Shown here: piece by piece, positions 18,564-28,207 of the stretch
Layout: the number at the start of each line of letters is the position of its first letter
Numbering within the stretch: the stretch's first letter is position 1
Assembly: GCF_009708035.1 (NCBI RefSeq)
Contig: NZ_WMBQ01000001.1
Span: 1,116,001 to 1,180,000, forward strand
Length of the DNA stretch: 64,000 bases
Direction of reading: 5' to 3'
From: Hyphomicrobium album
Lineage (GTDB): Bacteria; Pseudomonadota; Alphaproteobacteria; Rhizobiales; Hyphomicrobiaceae
The notes under the pieces: model-generated
The model's input: the letters and a program-made list of their open reading frames with translations, nothing else
The model's database searches: none
What the model was told of the DNA's origin: nothing
Position numbers and translations under genes: made by a program

Positions 18564-19127
18564 TCAGAACGAGCTGCCCGGCTGCTCGAGGAAGGCGACT
18601 TCCTCAGGCGTGGAAGCGCGGCCGAGGATGACGTTGCGGTGCGGGAAGCGGCCAAAGCGCTCGATCACATCCCGATGCGCCTCGGCGTAGCGGGCGTACT
18701 CTACATCGCCCAGCGCGCCGATGAGCTCGACCGAGCGGAGCTGGTCAGCATAGGCTTCGCTGTGCTCGAACGGCATGTAGAAGAAGACCCGCCGTTCGGC
18801 AGGAAGTCGCTGGTCTAACCCGAGCGCAATTGCGAGCCTGGCGATGCCGCGGGCCAGCTCGTCGTAGGCGAAGGCGCGCGGTGTGCCGCGATAGATGTTG
18901 CGCGAGAACTGATCGAGGACGATTACGGTCGCCAGTGCGTGCGCAGGACTGGAAACGGAGTCCTCGACCTCGCGGACGTTGATCTCGTCGATCAGCGGCG
19001 CAAAGCGGTCGCGGATTTCCACATCGATCGCGGCGTCCTTTACGAACCACGACTTGCGACCCAGCCGGTCGAACCAGAAGCCCAGCACATCGTCGACCCA
19101 GGCCGGCTCCGAAGTCGAAGTAGTCAT
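18564..19127 (-). CDS. DUF924-family protein
   Basis: A 187-residue all-helical cytosolic protein of unknown function. Seen: VDDVLGFWFDRLGRKSWFVK at the N-terminus, VLDQFSRNIYRGTPRAFAYD in the middle, and FFYMPFEHSEAYADQ, which are the hallmark segments of DUF924. Its start overlaps the TfoX-like gene's stop by 4 bases (ATGA), so it is the last gene of a leftward string that begins with the Fe-S operon. No catalytic function is known; the neighbourhood does not prove a role in Fe-S assembly. Confidence 0.85.
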   Translation of the reverse strand: MTTSTSEPAWVDDVLGFWFDRLGRKSWFVKDAAIDVEIRDRFAPLIDEINVREVEDSVSSPAHALATVIVLDQFSRNIYRGTPRAFAYDELARGIARLAIALGLDQRLPAERRVFFYMPFEHSEAYADQLRSVELIGALGDVEYARYAEAHRDVIERFGRFPHRNVILGRASTPEEVAFLEQPGSSF

Positions 19128-19489
19128 TTTACTTGTCCTTTCGGCTTGCGGGTACGCCGCGGCGCTGCGTGCCGTGCCGCCTGCAAGGCGCGCGCCGCCC
19201 AGCGCTGCAACTCGGTCCTGTCGTCGAGCAGCAGCTCGGGCGCGCGCCAGTAAGACGTGCTGATGCGCCGGCCCTGCTTCATGAAGCTGAACGGCTCGAG
19301 GCCCTCGGCCTCGAATGTCGCGCGGCTTTCGTCATCGGTCTTGAGATAAAGCACGTCATCGATGACGAGGGCGAAGATCACCCCGTCGATGTAGACACCG
19401 GCGCCGCTGAACATACGGCGGGCGGTGACGGTCCCGAGGTCGGAAAGCTGATCCTGGAGAAGCGCGAGGAAGCCGTCGCTCACGCGCAT
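19124..19489 (-). CDS. TfoX/Sxy N-terminal-domain protein
   Basis: A 121-residue protein carrying only the TfoX N-terminal domain. Seen: LGTVTARRMFSGAGVYIDG, VIDDVLYLKTDDESRATFEA and FMKQGRRISTSYWRAPELLL, matching that domain; the C-terminal domain of enteric Sxy is absent. A basic tail (RRTRKPKGQVK) may bind nucleic acid. The start is set at 19489, since the upstream extension is Arg-rich and lies over the gap after sufA. It follows sufA by 11 bases and overlaps the DUF924 gene by 4, so it is probably on the suf transcript. Confidence 0.82.
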   Translation of the reverse strand: MRVSDGFLALLQDQLSDLGTVTARRMFSGAGVYIDGVIFALVIDDVLYLKTDDESRATFEAEGLEPFSFMKQGRRISTSYWRAPELLLDDRTELQRWAARALQAARHAAPRRTRKPKGQVK

Positions 19490-19500
19490 TGCGACGCCGC

Positions 19501-19878
19501 TCAGTCGGTGGCGGCGTTGGGCTCGGCCGGCACGAGGTTGACGCTCTCGCCGCAGCCGCACGAGCCCCGCTGGTTCGGGTTGTTGAACACGAACTGGCTG
19601 GCGAGCTTGTCGGTCTTGTAGTCCATCTCGGTGCCGAGCAGGTACATGATGGCCGCCGGCTCGATCAGCAGCACGGCCCCGTCCTGCTCGACCACCTCGT
19701 CATGCGCGTGCTTCTCGCTGGCGACCGACATGGTGTACTCCATGCCGGCGCAACCGCCCTTCTTGACGCCGATCCTGACACCGAGCGCGTCCGGGTTGGC
19801 AGCCATCAGCGCATTGACGCGGCGCACGGCGTCGCCGGTCATCGTAACAACGCTGGGCATCATCCGCAGGGTGGGCAT
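19501..19878 (-). CDS. sufA: A-type Fe-S carrier protein (SufA-like)
   Basis: A 125-residue A-type carrier that accepts clusters from the SufBCD scaffold and passes them to apoproteins. Seen: three conserved cysteines in GVKKGGCAGMEY and RGSCGCGESV, with the core fold starting VVTMTGDAVRRVNALM. It is the last identifiable Fe-S gene of the operon, 74 bases after sufT. The name SufA follows context; ErpA and IscA share the same motifs. Confidence 0.9.
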   Translation of the reverse strand: MPTLRMMPSVVTMTGDAVRRVNALMAANPDALGVRIGVKKGGCAGMEYTMSVASEKHAHDEVVEQDGAVLLIEPAAIMYLLGTEMDYKTDKLASQFVFNNPNQRGSCGCGESVNLVPAEPNAATD

Positions 19879-19952
19879 CGCGTCTATCCTGAATTGCGTC
19901 AGTTCAACATATAGTCAGCGTCGGGCGTTTCTGAAACCGCGCTGTTTTAGAA

Positions 19953-20375
19953 TTAGAACATGTTGAGGGCGAGCCGTGCTTCGTCCGACATGCGGCTCAT
20001 ATCCCACGGCGGATCGAAGGTCATGGTGACGGTGGTGTTGGCCACGCCCGGCACCGCGTTCACGGCGTTTTCGACCCACTTCGGCATCTCGCCGGCCACC
20101 GGGCAGCCGGGTGCCGTCAGCGTCATGGAGATGGCAACGTTACGGTCGTCGTCGACGTCGACGGAATAGATCAGTCCCAGCTCGTAGATGTCCGAAGGTA
20201 TCTCCGGGTCGTAGACGGTCTTCAAGGCGGCGATGATGTCGGCCAGCAGCGGGTCGTCCGCCGGCGTCACTTCGCTCGGAGCCGCAACTTCAGCAACAGG
20301 TGCTGGCGTTTCGGCTTCCGGCCTGCCGGCGGGGGGCGCCGTTGCCCGTTCGGTATCGATCGGTTTGCCGTCCAT
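19953..20375 (-). CDS. sufT: SufT-type DUF59 (MIP18) protein
   Basis: A Fe-S maturation factor of 140 residues. Seen: a disordered, Pro/Ala/Glu-rich N-terminus of about 40 residues and then the DUF59 core, with LKTVYDPEIPSDIYELGLIY, SMTLTAPGCPVAGEMPKW (conserved cysteine) and VTMTFDPPWDMSRMSDEAR. SufT homologues assist cluster maturation or transfer when demand is high. It lies 10 bases after sufS and is clearly in the operon. Confidence 0.92.
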   Translation of the reverse strand: MDGKPIDTERATAPPAGRPEAETPAPVAEVAAPSEVTPADDPLLADIIAALKTVYDPEIPSDIYELGLIYSVDVDDDRNVAISMTLTAPGCPVAGEMPKWVENAVNAVPGVANTTVTMTFDPPWDMSRMSDEARLALNMF

Positions 20376-20385
20376 GGCGATATCC

Positions 20386-21672
20386 TTACGCGAACAGCTC
20401 GTGCGCCCGCGTCAGGGCGGCAACGAGCGCATCCACTTCCTCTTTGGTGTTGTACATGGCGAACGAGGCCCGGCACACGGCCGTCACCCCGAGTCGCTCC
20501 ATCAGCGGCTGAGCGCAGTGGTGCCCGGCGCGCACGGCAACGCCCGAGCGGTCGATGACGGTGGCGATGTCGTGGGCGTGCAGGCCGTCTATGTTGAAGG
20601 AGACGATGCCGCCCTTGCCGGGCGCCGTGCCGTAGATCTTGAGCCACGGCAGCTCGGCCATCTGCGCTTGCGCGTAGTCGAGCAGCTCGGCCTCGTGGCG
20701 GGCGATCTGGTCGCGGCCAACCTGCATCATGTAGTTCAGCGCGTGGCCGAGCCCGATCGCCTCGACGATCGGCGGCGTGCCGGCCTCGAACTTGTGGGGG
20801 GTCTTGCCGTAGGTGATGCGGTCCACGGCGACGTGCTCGATCATGCCGCCGCCGCCCTGGTACGGGCGCATGGCGTCGAGCAGCGCCTGCTTGCCGTACA
20901 GCACGCCGATGCCGGTCGGCCCGTAGGTCTTGTGGCCGGTGAAGACGTAGAAGTCGGCGTCGAGCTCGCGCACGTCGATGGGCAGATGCACGGCCGCCTG
21001 GCTGCCGTCCACCAGCACCGGGATCCCGCGCTCGTGCGCCAGGCGGATGATCTCGCGCACCGGCACCAGCGTGCCGGTCACGTTCGACATGTGGGTGATG
21101 GCGACAATTTTGGTGCGTGGCGTCAGTAGCCGCTCGAACTCATCGAGCAGCAGCTCGCCGTTGTCGGCGATCGGCGCCCACTTGAGGACGGCGCCCTGCC
21201 GCTCGCGATGGAAGTGCCACGGGACGATGTTGGAGTGGTGCTCCAATATCGACAGCACGATCTCGTCGCCGGCGCCGATCTTGTCGCCGAACGAGTCGGC
21301 GACGAGGTTGATCGCGGCGGTGGCATTCTTGGTGAAGATGATCTCGTCGACGCTGCCGGCGTTGAGGAAGCGGCGCACGGACTCGCGCGCGTCCTCGAAG
21401 TGCTGCGTCGCCGTATTCGACAGGTAATGCAGGCCGCGGTGCACGTTGGCATATTCGAACCGATAGACGTGATCCATCGTATCGATCACCGAGCGCGGCT
21501 TCTGCGCGCTCGCGGCGTTGTCGAGATAGACGAGCGGCTTGCCGTAGACCTCGCGGAAGAGGATCGGGAAATCGGCGCGGATGCGCGCCACGTCGAACGG
21601 CGCGCCGGGTTGAACCGGTACGACCGCTCGCACGGCTTCACGCGTTCCGCTCATCTCCTGCACGCCTGCCAT
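20386..21672 (-). CDS. sufS: Cysteine desulfurase SufS
   Basis: A PLP enzyme that takes sulfur from cysteine for Fe-S assembly. Seen: VYLDNAASAQKPRSVID near the N-terminus; DFYVFTGHKTYGPTGIG with the PLP lysine; and VRAGHHCAQPLMERLGV with the catalytic cysteine in a group-II desulfurase context. The length is 428 residues, with an N-terminal extension of about 20. Its start codon overlaps the sufD stop by one base (TGATG). It is the second cysteine desulfurase of this operon; the other (25556) is of the NifS/IscS type. No sufE gene is in the window. Confidence 0.96.
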   Translation of the reverse strand: MAGVQEMSGTREAVRAVVPVQPGAPFDVARIRADFPILFREVYGKPLVYLDNAASAQKPRSVIDTMDHVYRFEYANVHRGLHYLSNTATQHFEDARESVRRFLNAGSVDEIIFTKNATAAINLVADSFGDKIGAGDEIVLSILEHHSNIVPWHFHRERQGAVLKWAPIADNGELLLDEFERLLTPRTKIVAITHMSNVTGTLVPVREIIRLAHERGIPVLVDGSQAAVHLPIDVRELDADFYVFTGHKTYGPTGIGVLYGKQALLDAMRPYQGGGGMIEHVAVDRITYGKTPHKFEAGTPPIVEAIGLGHALNYMMQVGRDQIARHEAELLDYAQAQMAELPWLKIYGTAPGKGGIVSFNIDGLHAHDIATVIDRSGVAVRAGHHCAQPLMERLGVTAVCRASFAMYNTKEEVDALVAALTRAHELFA

Positions 21673-23003
21673 CAGACACCTTTCGCCTCATGCAGCCAGC
21701 CCCGCGCCAGCTCCGCCAGTGCGTCGCGCAGTTCCTCGTTATCGACCTTCTCGAGCGCCTCGCCGACGAAGGACTCGATCAGCAGGGCGCGCGCCTGCGC
21801 CGCGGGGATGCCGCGCGCCTGGCAGTAGAACAGAAGATCCTCGTCGAGATCGGCGCTGGTCGAGCCGTGGCCGCAGACCACGTCGTCGGCGTAGATCTCA
21901 AGCTCGGGCTTGGAGTCGAACTCGGTATCCGGCGACAGCATCAGCACCTGCGCCATCTGCTTGCCGTCGGTCTTCTGCGCGTCGGGACGCACGATCACCT
22001 TGCCTTGGAAGATGCCGCGCGCGTGGTCGTCGAGCACGCCCTTGAACAGCTCGCGGCTGGTGCACTGGGGCACCGCGTGATCGACCACCAGAGTGGTGTC
22101 GATATGCTCGCCGCCGCGCGCGAGGAACGCGCCCGATAGATCCAAGTTGCTGCCCGTGCCGGCGAAGACGACGCCGATCTGGTTGCGGACGAGCGCCGTG
22201 CCGGCCGTGAACTGGAAGCCGCGGTAGTCGGCATCCGGCCCGAGTTCGGCCAGCCAGTTGGCGAGGTGGGTGCCGCCACCGGTTGCATGCGTGCACTTGA
22301 CGTGCGCGAATTTTGCGCCCTTGCCGACGATCAGCTTAGTAACTGCGTTGACCTGGAAGTCCTTGGCGGCCGTCGGCAGCGTCACGTGCGCTTCGATGAC
22401 CGTCGCCTCGGCGCCTTCGCCGACGCGCACAATGTTACGGGTGGCCGCGAAGCTCGCTTCCGGTGCGGCGCGCAGCGACACGATCAGCACGGGCCGATCG
22501 AGCTTCGCGTCGGGCGCGATGTCGATGACGGCGCCGTCGGCGGCGTAGGCCGTGTTCAACGCCAAGACCGCATCGTCGTCGCGGCCGTTGTTATGGAGGA
22601 ACTCGGCCGCCGTCCCGTCGCTTTCGAGTAGCGTCGCCAGCGAGGCGACGCTCACGCTCCCGTCGGCGACCAGCGCCGACAGGTCGGGCGCATAGCGGCC
22701 GTCGACGAACACAACGCGGTGTGCCACCACGCGAGCGAGCGGCCCCAGCGCGGCGACGACGTCGGCCTCGGTCACCTTCGGCGCCTTTTGCGGCGCCGGC
22801 AGTGCCTCCTTCAGCAGGGTGCGCAGGTCGGTATATTTCCACGCCTCGATGCGCCGATGCGGCAGGCCCAGCGAGCCAAACCGGCCCATGGCGTCGCGGC
22901 GCAGCTTGACGATCTCAGGCGTGCCCGGTAGCTCGGGAGCGGCCGCGCCGAACGCCTCGCTCAGCGCCTGCTCCGTCTTCGTTTTGAGGACTGCTACGTT
23001 CAT
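21672..23003 (-). CDS. sufD: Fe-S assembly scaffold subunit SufD
   Basis: A beta-helical partner of SufB in the SufBC2D scaffold. It has 443 residues. Seen: HRRIEAWKYTDLRTLLKEA near residue 50; RGEHIDTTLVVDHAVPQCTS; HARGIFQGKVIVRPDAQKTD; and the C-terminal HGSTSADLDEDLLFYCQARG followed by ARALLIESFVGEALEKV. It lies between sufC and sufS, touching both (sufC's stop is directly adjacent to the sufD start side). All typical SufD features are intact. Confidence 0.95.
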   Translation of the reverse strand: MNVAVLKTKTEQALSEAFGAAAPELPGTPEIVKLRRDAMGRFGSLGLPHRRIEAWKYTDLRTLLKEALPAPQKAPKVTEADVVAALGPLARVVAHRVVFVDGRYAPDLSALVADGSVSVASLATLLESDGTAAEFLHNNGRDDDAVLALNTAYAADGAVIDIAPDAKLDRPVLIVSLRAAPEASFAATRNIVRVGEGAEATVIEAHVTLPTAAKDFQVNAVTKLIVGKGAKFAHVKCTHATGGGTHLANWLAELGPDADYRGFQFTAGTALVRNQIGVVFAGTGSNLDLSGAFLARGGEHIDTTLVVDHAVPQCTSRELFKGVLDDHARGIFQGKVIVRPDAQKTDGKQMAQVLMLSPDTEFDSKPELEIYADDVVCGHGSTSADLDEDLLFYCQARGIPAAQARALLIESFVGEALEKVDNEELRDALAELARGWLHEAKGV

Positions 23004-23759
23004 CTAGGCCGCCTTCACCTGGTATTCCGCATAGCCCGACTTCTCGAGCTCCTTCGCCAGCGAGGCATCGCCCGACTTGCGGATCTTGCCATCGACCATG
23101 ACGTGCACGCGGTCGGGAACGATGTAGTTCAAGAGCCGCTGGTAGTGAGTGATGACCAGCATCGAGCGGTCCTTGGAGCGCATGGAGTTGACGCCGTCGG
23201 CGACGATGCGCAGTGCGTCGATGTCGAGCCCGCTATCGGTCTCATCCAGCACGCACAGGCTCGGCTCGAGCACTTCCATCTGCAGGATCTCGGAGCGCTT
23301 CTTCTCGCCGCCGGAGAAGCCAACGTTGACCGGGCGCTTCAGCATATCCATGTCGATGTTGAGACGTTCGGCCTTGCCCTTCACGAACTTCAGGAACTCC
23401 GGCGTCGTCATCTCGGTCTCGCCGCGCGCCTTACGCACGGCGTTTTTGGCGGTACGCAGGAACGTCAGGCCGGCAACTCCGGGGATCTCCATCGGATACT
23501 GGAAGGCGAGGAACACGCCCTTGGCGGCGCGCTCTTCCGGCTCCATCTCGAGAATGCTTTCGCCGTTCCACAGGATGTCGCCGCTCGTCACCTCGTAGTC
23601 CTCGCGCCCGGCGAGAACGTAGGCGAGCGTCGACTTTCCCGATCCGTTCGGGCCCATGATGGCGTGCACTTCGCCCTTGGGGATGGTCAGCGACAGCCCC
23701 TTGAGGATCTCGCGCTCCTCGTCGGCGATCTTCACGTGCAGGTCTTTGATCTCAAGCAT
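23004..23759 (-). CDS. sufC: Fe-S assembly ATPase SufC
   Basis: An ABC-type cytosolic ATPase of 251 residues that drives the SufB-SufD scaffold. Seen: Walker [17 protein letters not shown], the signature [17 protein letters not shown], and Walker [20 protein letters not shown] (LDET as in SufC). There is no membrane segment. It is preceded by a 56-base gap after the small membrane-protein gene and directly abuts sufD. Confidence 0.97.
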   Translation of the reverse strand: MLEIKDLHVKIADEEREILKGLSLTIPKGEVHAIMGPNGSGKSTLAYVLAGREDYEVTSGDILWNGESILEMEPEERAAKGVFLAFQYPMEIPGVAGLTFLRTAKNAVRKARGETEMTTPEFLKFVKGKAERLNIDMDMLKRPVNVGFSGGEKKRSEILQMEVLEPSLCVLDETDSGLDIDALRIVADGVNSMRSKDRSMLVITHYQRLLNYIVPDRVHVMVDGKIRKSGDASLAKELEKSGYAEYQVKAA

Positions 23760-23815
23760 CTACTTCAGCCTGTCTGTATGTCTGTCTAATAGTGAATTCG
23801 TTGTTCGCGCGGACT

Positions 23816-24054
23816 TCACCTGATGCGCCCGCGCACGCTTAAGAGGAACCAAACGCCGACCGCGATGCTGGTCGCCATCGCCGCCAAAGTCCAAATGGGA
23901 TCGGCCCCAACGAGCGGTACGATCAATCCGGCTACGAGCACTCCGACCAATGTCGCAGCGAGAATGGCGATCGCTCGCCACCCGTCGCGGTGCACCGGCC
24001 GCCACGTCGTGGGGGTGCTGTAGACGCGGTCGAACCAGATCTCGCGGCGCCTCG

Positions 24055-24058
<4 letters not shown>
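23816..24058 (-). CDS. Small two-helix membrane protein inside the suf operon
   Basis: An 80-residue protein of unknown function. Seen: a basic N-terminus, [20 protein letters not shown], two hydrophobic helices ([20 protein letters not shown] and [20 protein letters not shown]) joined by a short loop, and a short basic end. Its start overlaps the sufB stop by 4 bases, so it is translationally coupled to sufB and lies between sufB and sufC, two subunits of one soluble complex. A role in membrane association or regulation of the Suf machinery is possible but is only inferred from position. Confidence 0.75.
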
Positions 24059-25527
<1,469 letters not shown>

Positions 25528-25555
25528 CTACCCTTTCGTCCCGAAATTCGTCGGC

Positions 25556-26683
25556 TCACGCGGCCAGTGCCGCGCCGCCTGCAACCTTCTGCCAAGCCGC
25601 CAGGAAGGCGGCGATGTCGTCTTCGTTCGTCTCGCGCCCAAGGCTCACGCGCACCGCCCCAGCCGTGATGTCGGCAGGGAGCCCCATGGCTGCAAGCACG
25701 GCGTTGGCGCCGACTTTCCCGGAAGCGCATGCGGCGCCGGCGCTGATCGCGATGCCTTCGAGGTCCATGCGGATGACCAGCGTCTCGGCGAGCTTGCCGG
25801 GCACGGCGACGCACATGGTGTTGGAGACGCGCGGCGCATCGCGGCCGACAATGACTGCGGCGGGCGTCACCGCGGTGACAGCCGACTCGAGCTTGTCACG
25901 CAGCACGCCGATGCGTGCTGCCACATCCGCCTCGCGGGCGAGCTCGGCTGCCGCGGCACCGAAGCCGGCGATGCCGGCGACGTTCTCGGTGCCCCCGCGC
26001 CGGCGGCGCTCCTGGCCGCCGCCCTTGATGAGAGCCGGAAGGTTGACGCCGTCGCGCACGATGAGCGCGCCGACGCCGCGCGGGCCACCGAGCTTGTGCC
26101 CCGAGATCACCAGGGTGTCGGCGCCAAGCCTGGCGAAATCAACAGGCACGCGGCCGGGACCCTGCACTGCATCGACGTGCAGCGACAGGCCGTGCGTGCG
26201 GGCGGCTTCTGCCGCCTCGGCCACCGGCTGAATGACGCCGGTCTCGTTGTTGGCGAGCATCAGGCTCAGCAGCGCGCGGCCACCACTGCCCGCAGCGGCG
26301 ATTGCATCGGCGGCCGAAGCCAAATCGACCAGGCCGTCCGTGCCGACCGGGAGGACGACGACCTTGGCGCCGCAAGCACGCGCCGGAGCCAGCACCGAGT
26401 CGTGCTCGATCGCCGCCACGCAAATCGACTTCCAACCGGCGCCCATCACCGTGTTGTTGGCTTCCGTGGCGCCGCTGGTGAACACGATCTCGCTCGGCTT
26501 GGCGCCGACGAGTGACGCGACCTGCTCGCGCGCCGTGTCGACGATAGCGCGGGCGCGCCGGCCCTCGGCGTGCACCGACGACGGATTGCCGACGGTGTCG
26601 TGCGCGGCAAGCATCGCCGTGCGCGCCGCCGCGCGTAGCGGCGTCGATGCATTGTAGTCGAGGTAGGTACGCGTCGCCGTCAT
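25556..26683 (-). CDS. Cysteine desulfurase, NifS/IscS type
   Basis: A PLP-dependent desulfurase of 375 residues supplying sulfur. Seen: YLDYNASTPLRAAARTAML, TSGATEANNTVMGAG, VISGHKLGGPRGVGAL with the PLP lysine, the basic GGGQERRRRGGTENVAGI loop, and SAGAACASGKVGANAV with the catalytic cysteine. It has the group-I motif pattern, unlike SufS in the same operon. It is the second gene, overlapping the Rrf2 regulator by 4 bases. Rhizobia carry a similarly placed sufS2/nifS-like gene. Confidence 0.93.
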   Translation of the reverse strand: MTATRTYLDYNASTPLRAAARTAMLAAHDTVGNPSSVHAEGRRARAIVDTAREQVASLVGAKPSEIVFTSGATEANNTVMGAGWKSICVAAIEHDSVLAPARACGAKVVVLPVGTDGLVDLASAADAIAAAGSGGRALLSLMLANNETGVIQPVAEAAEAARTHGLSLHVDAVQGPGRVPVDFARLGADTLVISGHKLGGPRGVGALIVRDGVNLPALIKGGGQERRRRGGTENVAGIAGFGAAAAELAREADVAARIGVLRDKLESAVTAVTPAAVIVGRDAPRVSNTMCVAVPGKLAETLVIRMDLEGIAISAGAACASGKVGANAVLAAMGLPADITAGAVRVSLGRETNEDDIAAFLAAWQKVAGGAALAA

Positions 26684-27153
26684 CGAGCCATGAGCTCCGG
26701 TTCGCGCTGCTGCGTTGCAGTCGGCCGCTCGTCGGCGAGCTTGCCGACCGGAATTCCGTCAATCACTTCCTGCAACGAGACGTTCGAAAGGAAGGCGAGG
26801 ATGTGGGCGCCGAGCGCGTGCCACAGCCCGTGCGTCAGGCAGCGGCGCTCGTTGAGGCAGCCGATCTCGGCGTCGAGGCAGCGCGTCAGCCGCGTCTCCT
26901 CCTCGACGGCCTTCATGATCTCGTCGATGTGGATCGCGTCCGCCGGACGCGCGAGCACGTAGCCGCCCGAGCGACCACGCGCGCTCGCGACCAGCCCAGC
27001 GCGCCGCAGCCGCAGGAAGATCTGCTCCAGGTAGGCCAAAGAAAGATTCTGCCGCTGGGCGATGGCCGACAGGGGTACGGCCGAGACGGCGCCGAACTTG
27101 GCGAGATCCGCCATGGCCATCACCGCGTACCGGGCCTTGGTGTTCAACTCCAC
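26680..27153 (-). CDS. Rrf2-family (IscR/SufR-like) Fe-S regulator
   Basis: A winged-helix regulator of about 157 residues heading the Fe-S operon. Seen: KARYAVMAMADLAKFGAV, the recognition region RQNLSLAYLEQIFLRLRRAG and RSGGYVLARP, followed by three cysteines in TRCLDAEIGCLNERRCLTHG (C-x6-C-x5-C plus a His), the expected ligands of a Fe-S cluster. I place the start at GTG 27153 because TAGGAGG lies 7 bases before it; the longer frame to 27327 would run through the operator. Likely role: sensing Fe-S supply and repressing this operon, by analogy with IscR. Confidence 0.9.
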   Translation of the reverse strand: MELNTKARYAVMAMADLAKFGAVSAVPLSAIAQRQNLSLAYLEQIFLRLRRAGLVASARGRSGGYVLARPADAIHIDEIMKAVEEETRLTRCLDAEIGCLNERRCLTHGLWHALGAHILAFLSNVSLQEVIDGIPVGKLADERPTATQQREPELMAR

Positions 27154-27276
27154 GCCACATCCTCCTAGTGGGCCCATCGGGGCCGCGCGGGCGCTTTCAC
27201 TTGCAATCGACACGGGGCCGTGTGCTAAGAAGCGCCTCCGTTGAAAACGCCCGAAGCCCGAGGACTGCCTGGCGCA

Positions 27277-27295
27277 CTTTCGAACGGTTCTAAAG
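27277..27295. promoter_or_regulatory. Irr-type ICE box at the suf promoter
   Basis: A 19-base near-perfect palindrome, CTTTCGAAC-g-GTTCTAAAG (one mismatch between arms). It matches the published iron-control-element pattern TTTAGAA-N3-TTCTAAA of the Irr regulator at 13 of 14 defined bases. It sits immediately downstream of the predicted start site. Irr itself is not in the window. Confidence 0.7.
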
Positions 27296-27303
27296 TCTAT
27301 AGG

Positions 27304-27332
27304 AATATGAAAATTCCGAGCCCACAAGTCAA
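27304..27332 (-). promoter_or_regulatory. Promoter of the Fe-S operon
   Basis: On the minus strand TTGACT (27332-27327), a 17-base spacer and CATATT (27309-27304). Transcription would begin near 27297, right at the edge of the ICE-like palindrome, leaving a leader of about 145 bases before the Rrf2 start. Confidence 0.6.
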
Positions 27333-27424
27333 GGTTTCGGCACAGCCCGATTCCACGGCCTGTTCAGGGCCCTGCCGCCCCACCCGCGCGGCTTTACCGC
27401 AGCCTCCTTACCAGTGGAATTGAG

Positions 27425-28195
27425 ATGCCCGAGCTGATCATCAATGGGCCCGCGGGCCGTCTGGAAGCCCGCTATCACCACGAAGCGGCCAACGACAGCC
27501 CGATCGCGCTCATCCTGCATCCGCACCCCCAGTTCGGCGGCACGATGAACAATCAAGTCGTCTACACGCTCTATCACACCTTCGTGGAGCGGGGCTTCTC
27601 GGTGCTGCGCTTCAACTTCCGCGGCGTCGGCCGCAGCCAGGGCATCTGGGACGGCGGCCCGGGCGAGCTATCGGACGCGGCGTCCGCACTCGACTGGCTG
27701 CAGATCGTCAAGCCGGACGCCAAGAGCTGCTGGATCGCCGGCGTCTCGTTCGGCACCTGGATCGCCATGCAGCTGCTGATGCGCCGCCCGGAGGTGGAGG
27801 GCTTCATTTGCGTCGCCCCGCCGTCGAACCTCTATGACTTCTCGTTCCTCGCGCCATGTCCCTCCTCCGGCCTGATGATCAACGGCGACAAGGACCGCGT
27901 CGTGCCGTCCAACTCGGTCGGCGAGCTGTCGCAGCGCCTCAAGACGCAGCGCGGCATCAAGATCACGCATCAAGTGATCCCCGGCGCCAACCACTTCTTC
28001 GAGAACAAATCGGAGGACCTGAAGGAAGCGGTCGGCGCTTATGTCGACGCGCGCATGGAGCAGGCCGAGATCGATCGCGCCAAGGAGAAGGAGCGCGAGC
28101 GCGAGAAGGAGCGCGAGCGTCAGCGCCAGCGCGAGATCGAGCGCGCGGAAGAGGCGAGCGGGGTCGGGGCCGACGATGGCGGCGATGCGGACTAG
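27425..28195 (+). CDS. Alpha/beta hydrolase with charged C-terminal tail
   Basis: A 256-residue cytosolic serine hydrolase. Seen: LILHPHPQFGGTMNNQVV (oxyanion region), FNFRGVGRSQG, the nucleophile elbow AGVSFGTW with Ser, LMINGDKDRVVP (Asp) and VIPGANHFFENK (His). This set is typical of an abundant alphaproteobacterial family without an assigned substrate. The last 45 residues form a highly charged tail of EKERER/RQRQRE repeats, probably a single long helix, which the core family lacks. It is followed 12 bases later by the M28 peptidase and likely cotranscribed with it. Confidence 0.85.
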   Translation: MPELIINGPAGRLEARYHHEAANDSPIALILHPHPQFGGTMNNQVVYTLYHTFVERGFSVLRFNFRGVGRSQGIWDGGPGELSDAASALDWLQIVKPDAKSCWIAGVSFGTWIAMQLLMRRPEVEGFICVAPPSNLYDFSFLAPCPSSGLMINGDKDRVVPSNSVGELSQRLKTQRGIKITHQVIPGANHFFENKSEDLKEAVGAYVDARMEQAEIDRAKEKEREREKERERQRQREIERAEEASGVGADDGGDAD

Positions 28196-28207
28196 CGGAT
28201 CGAGATC

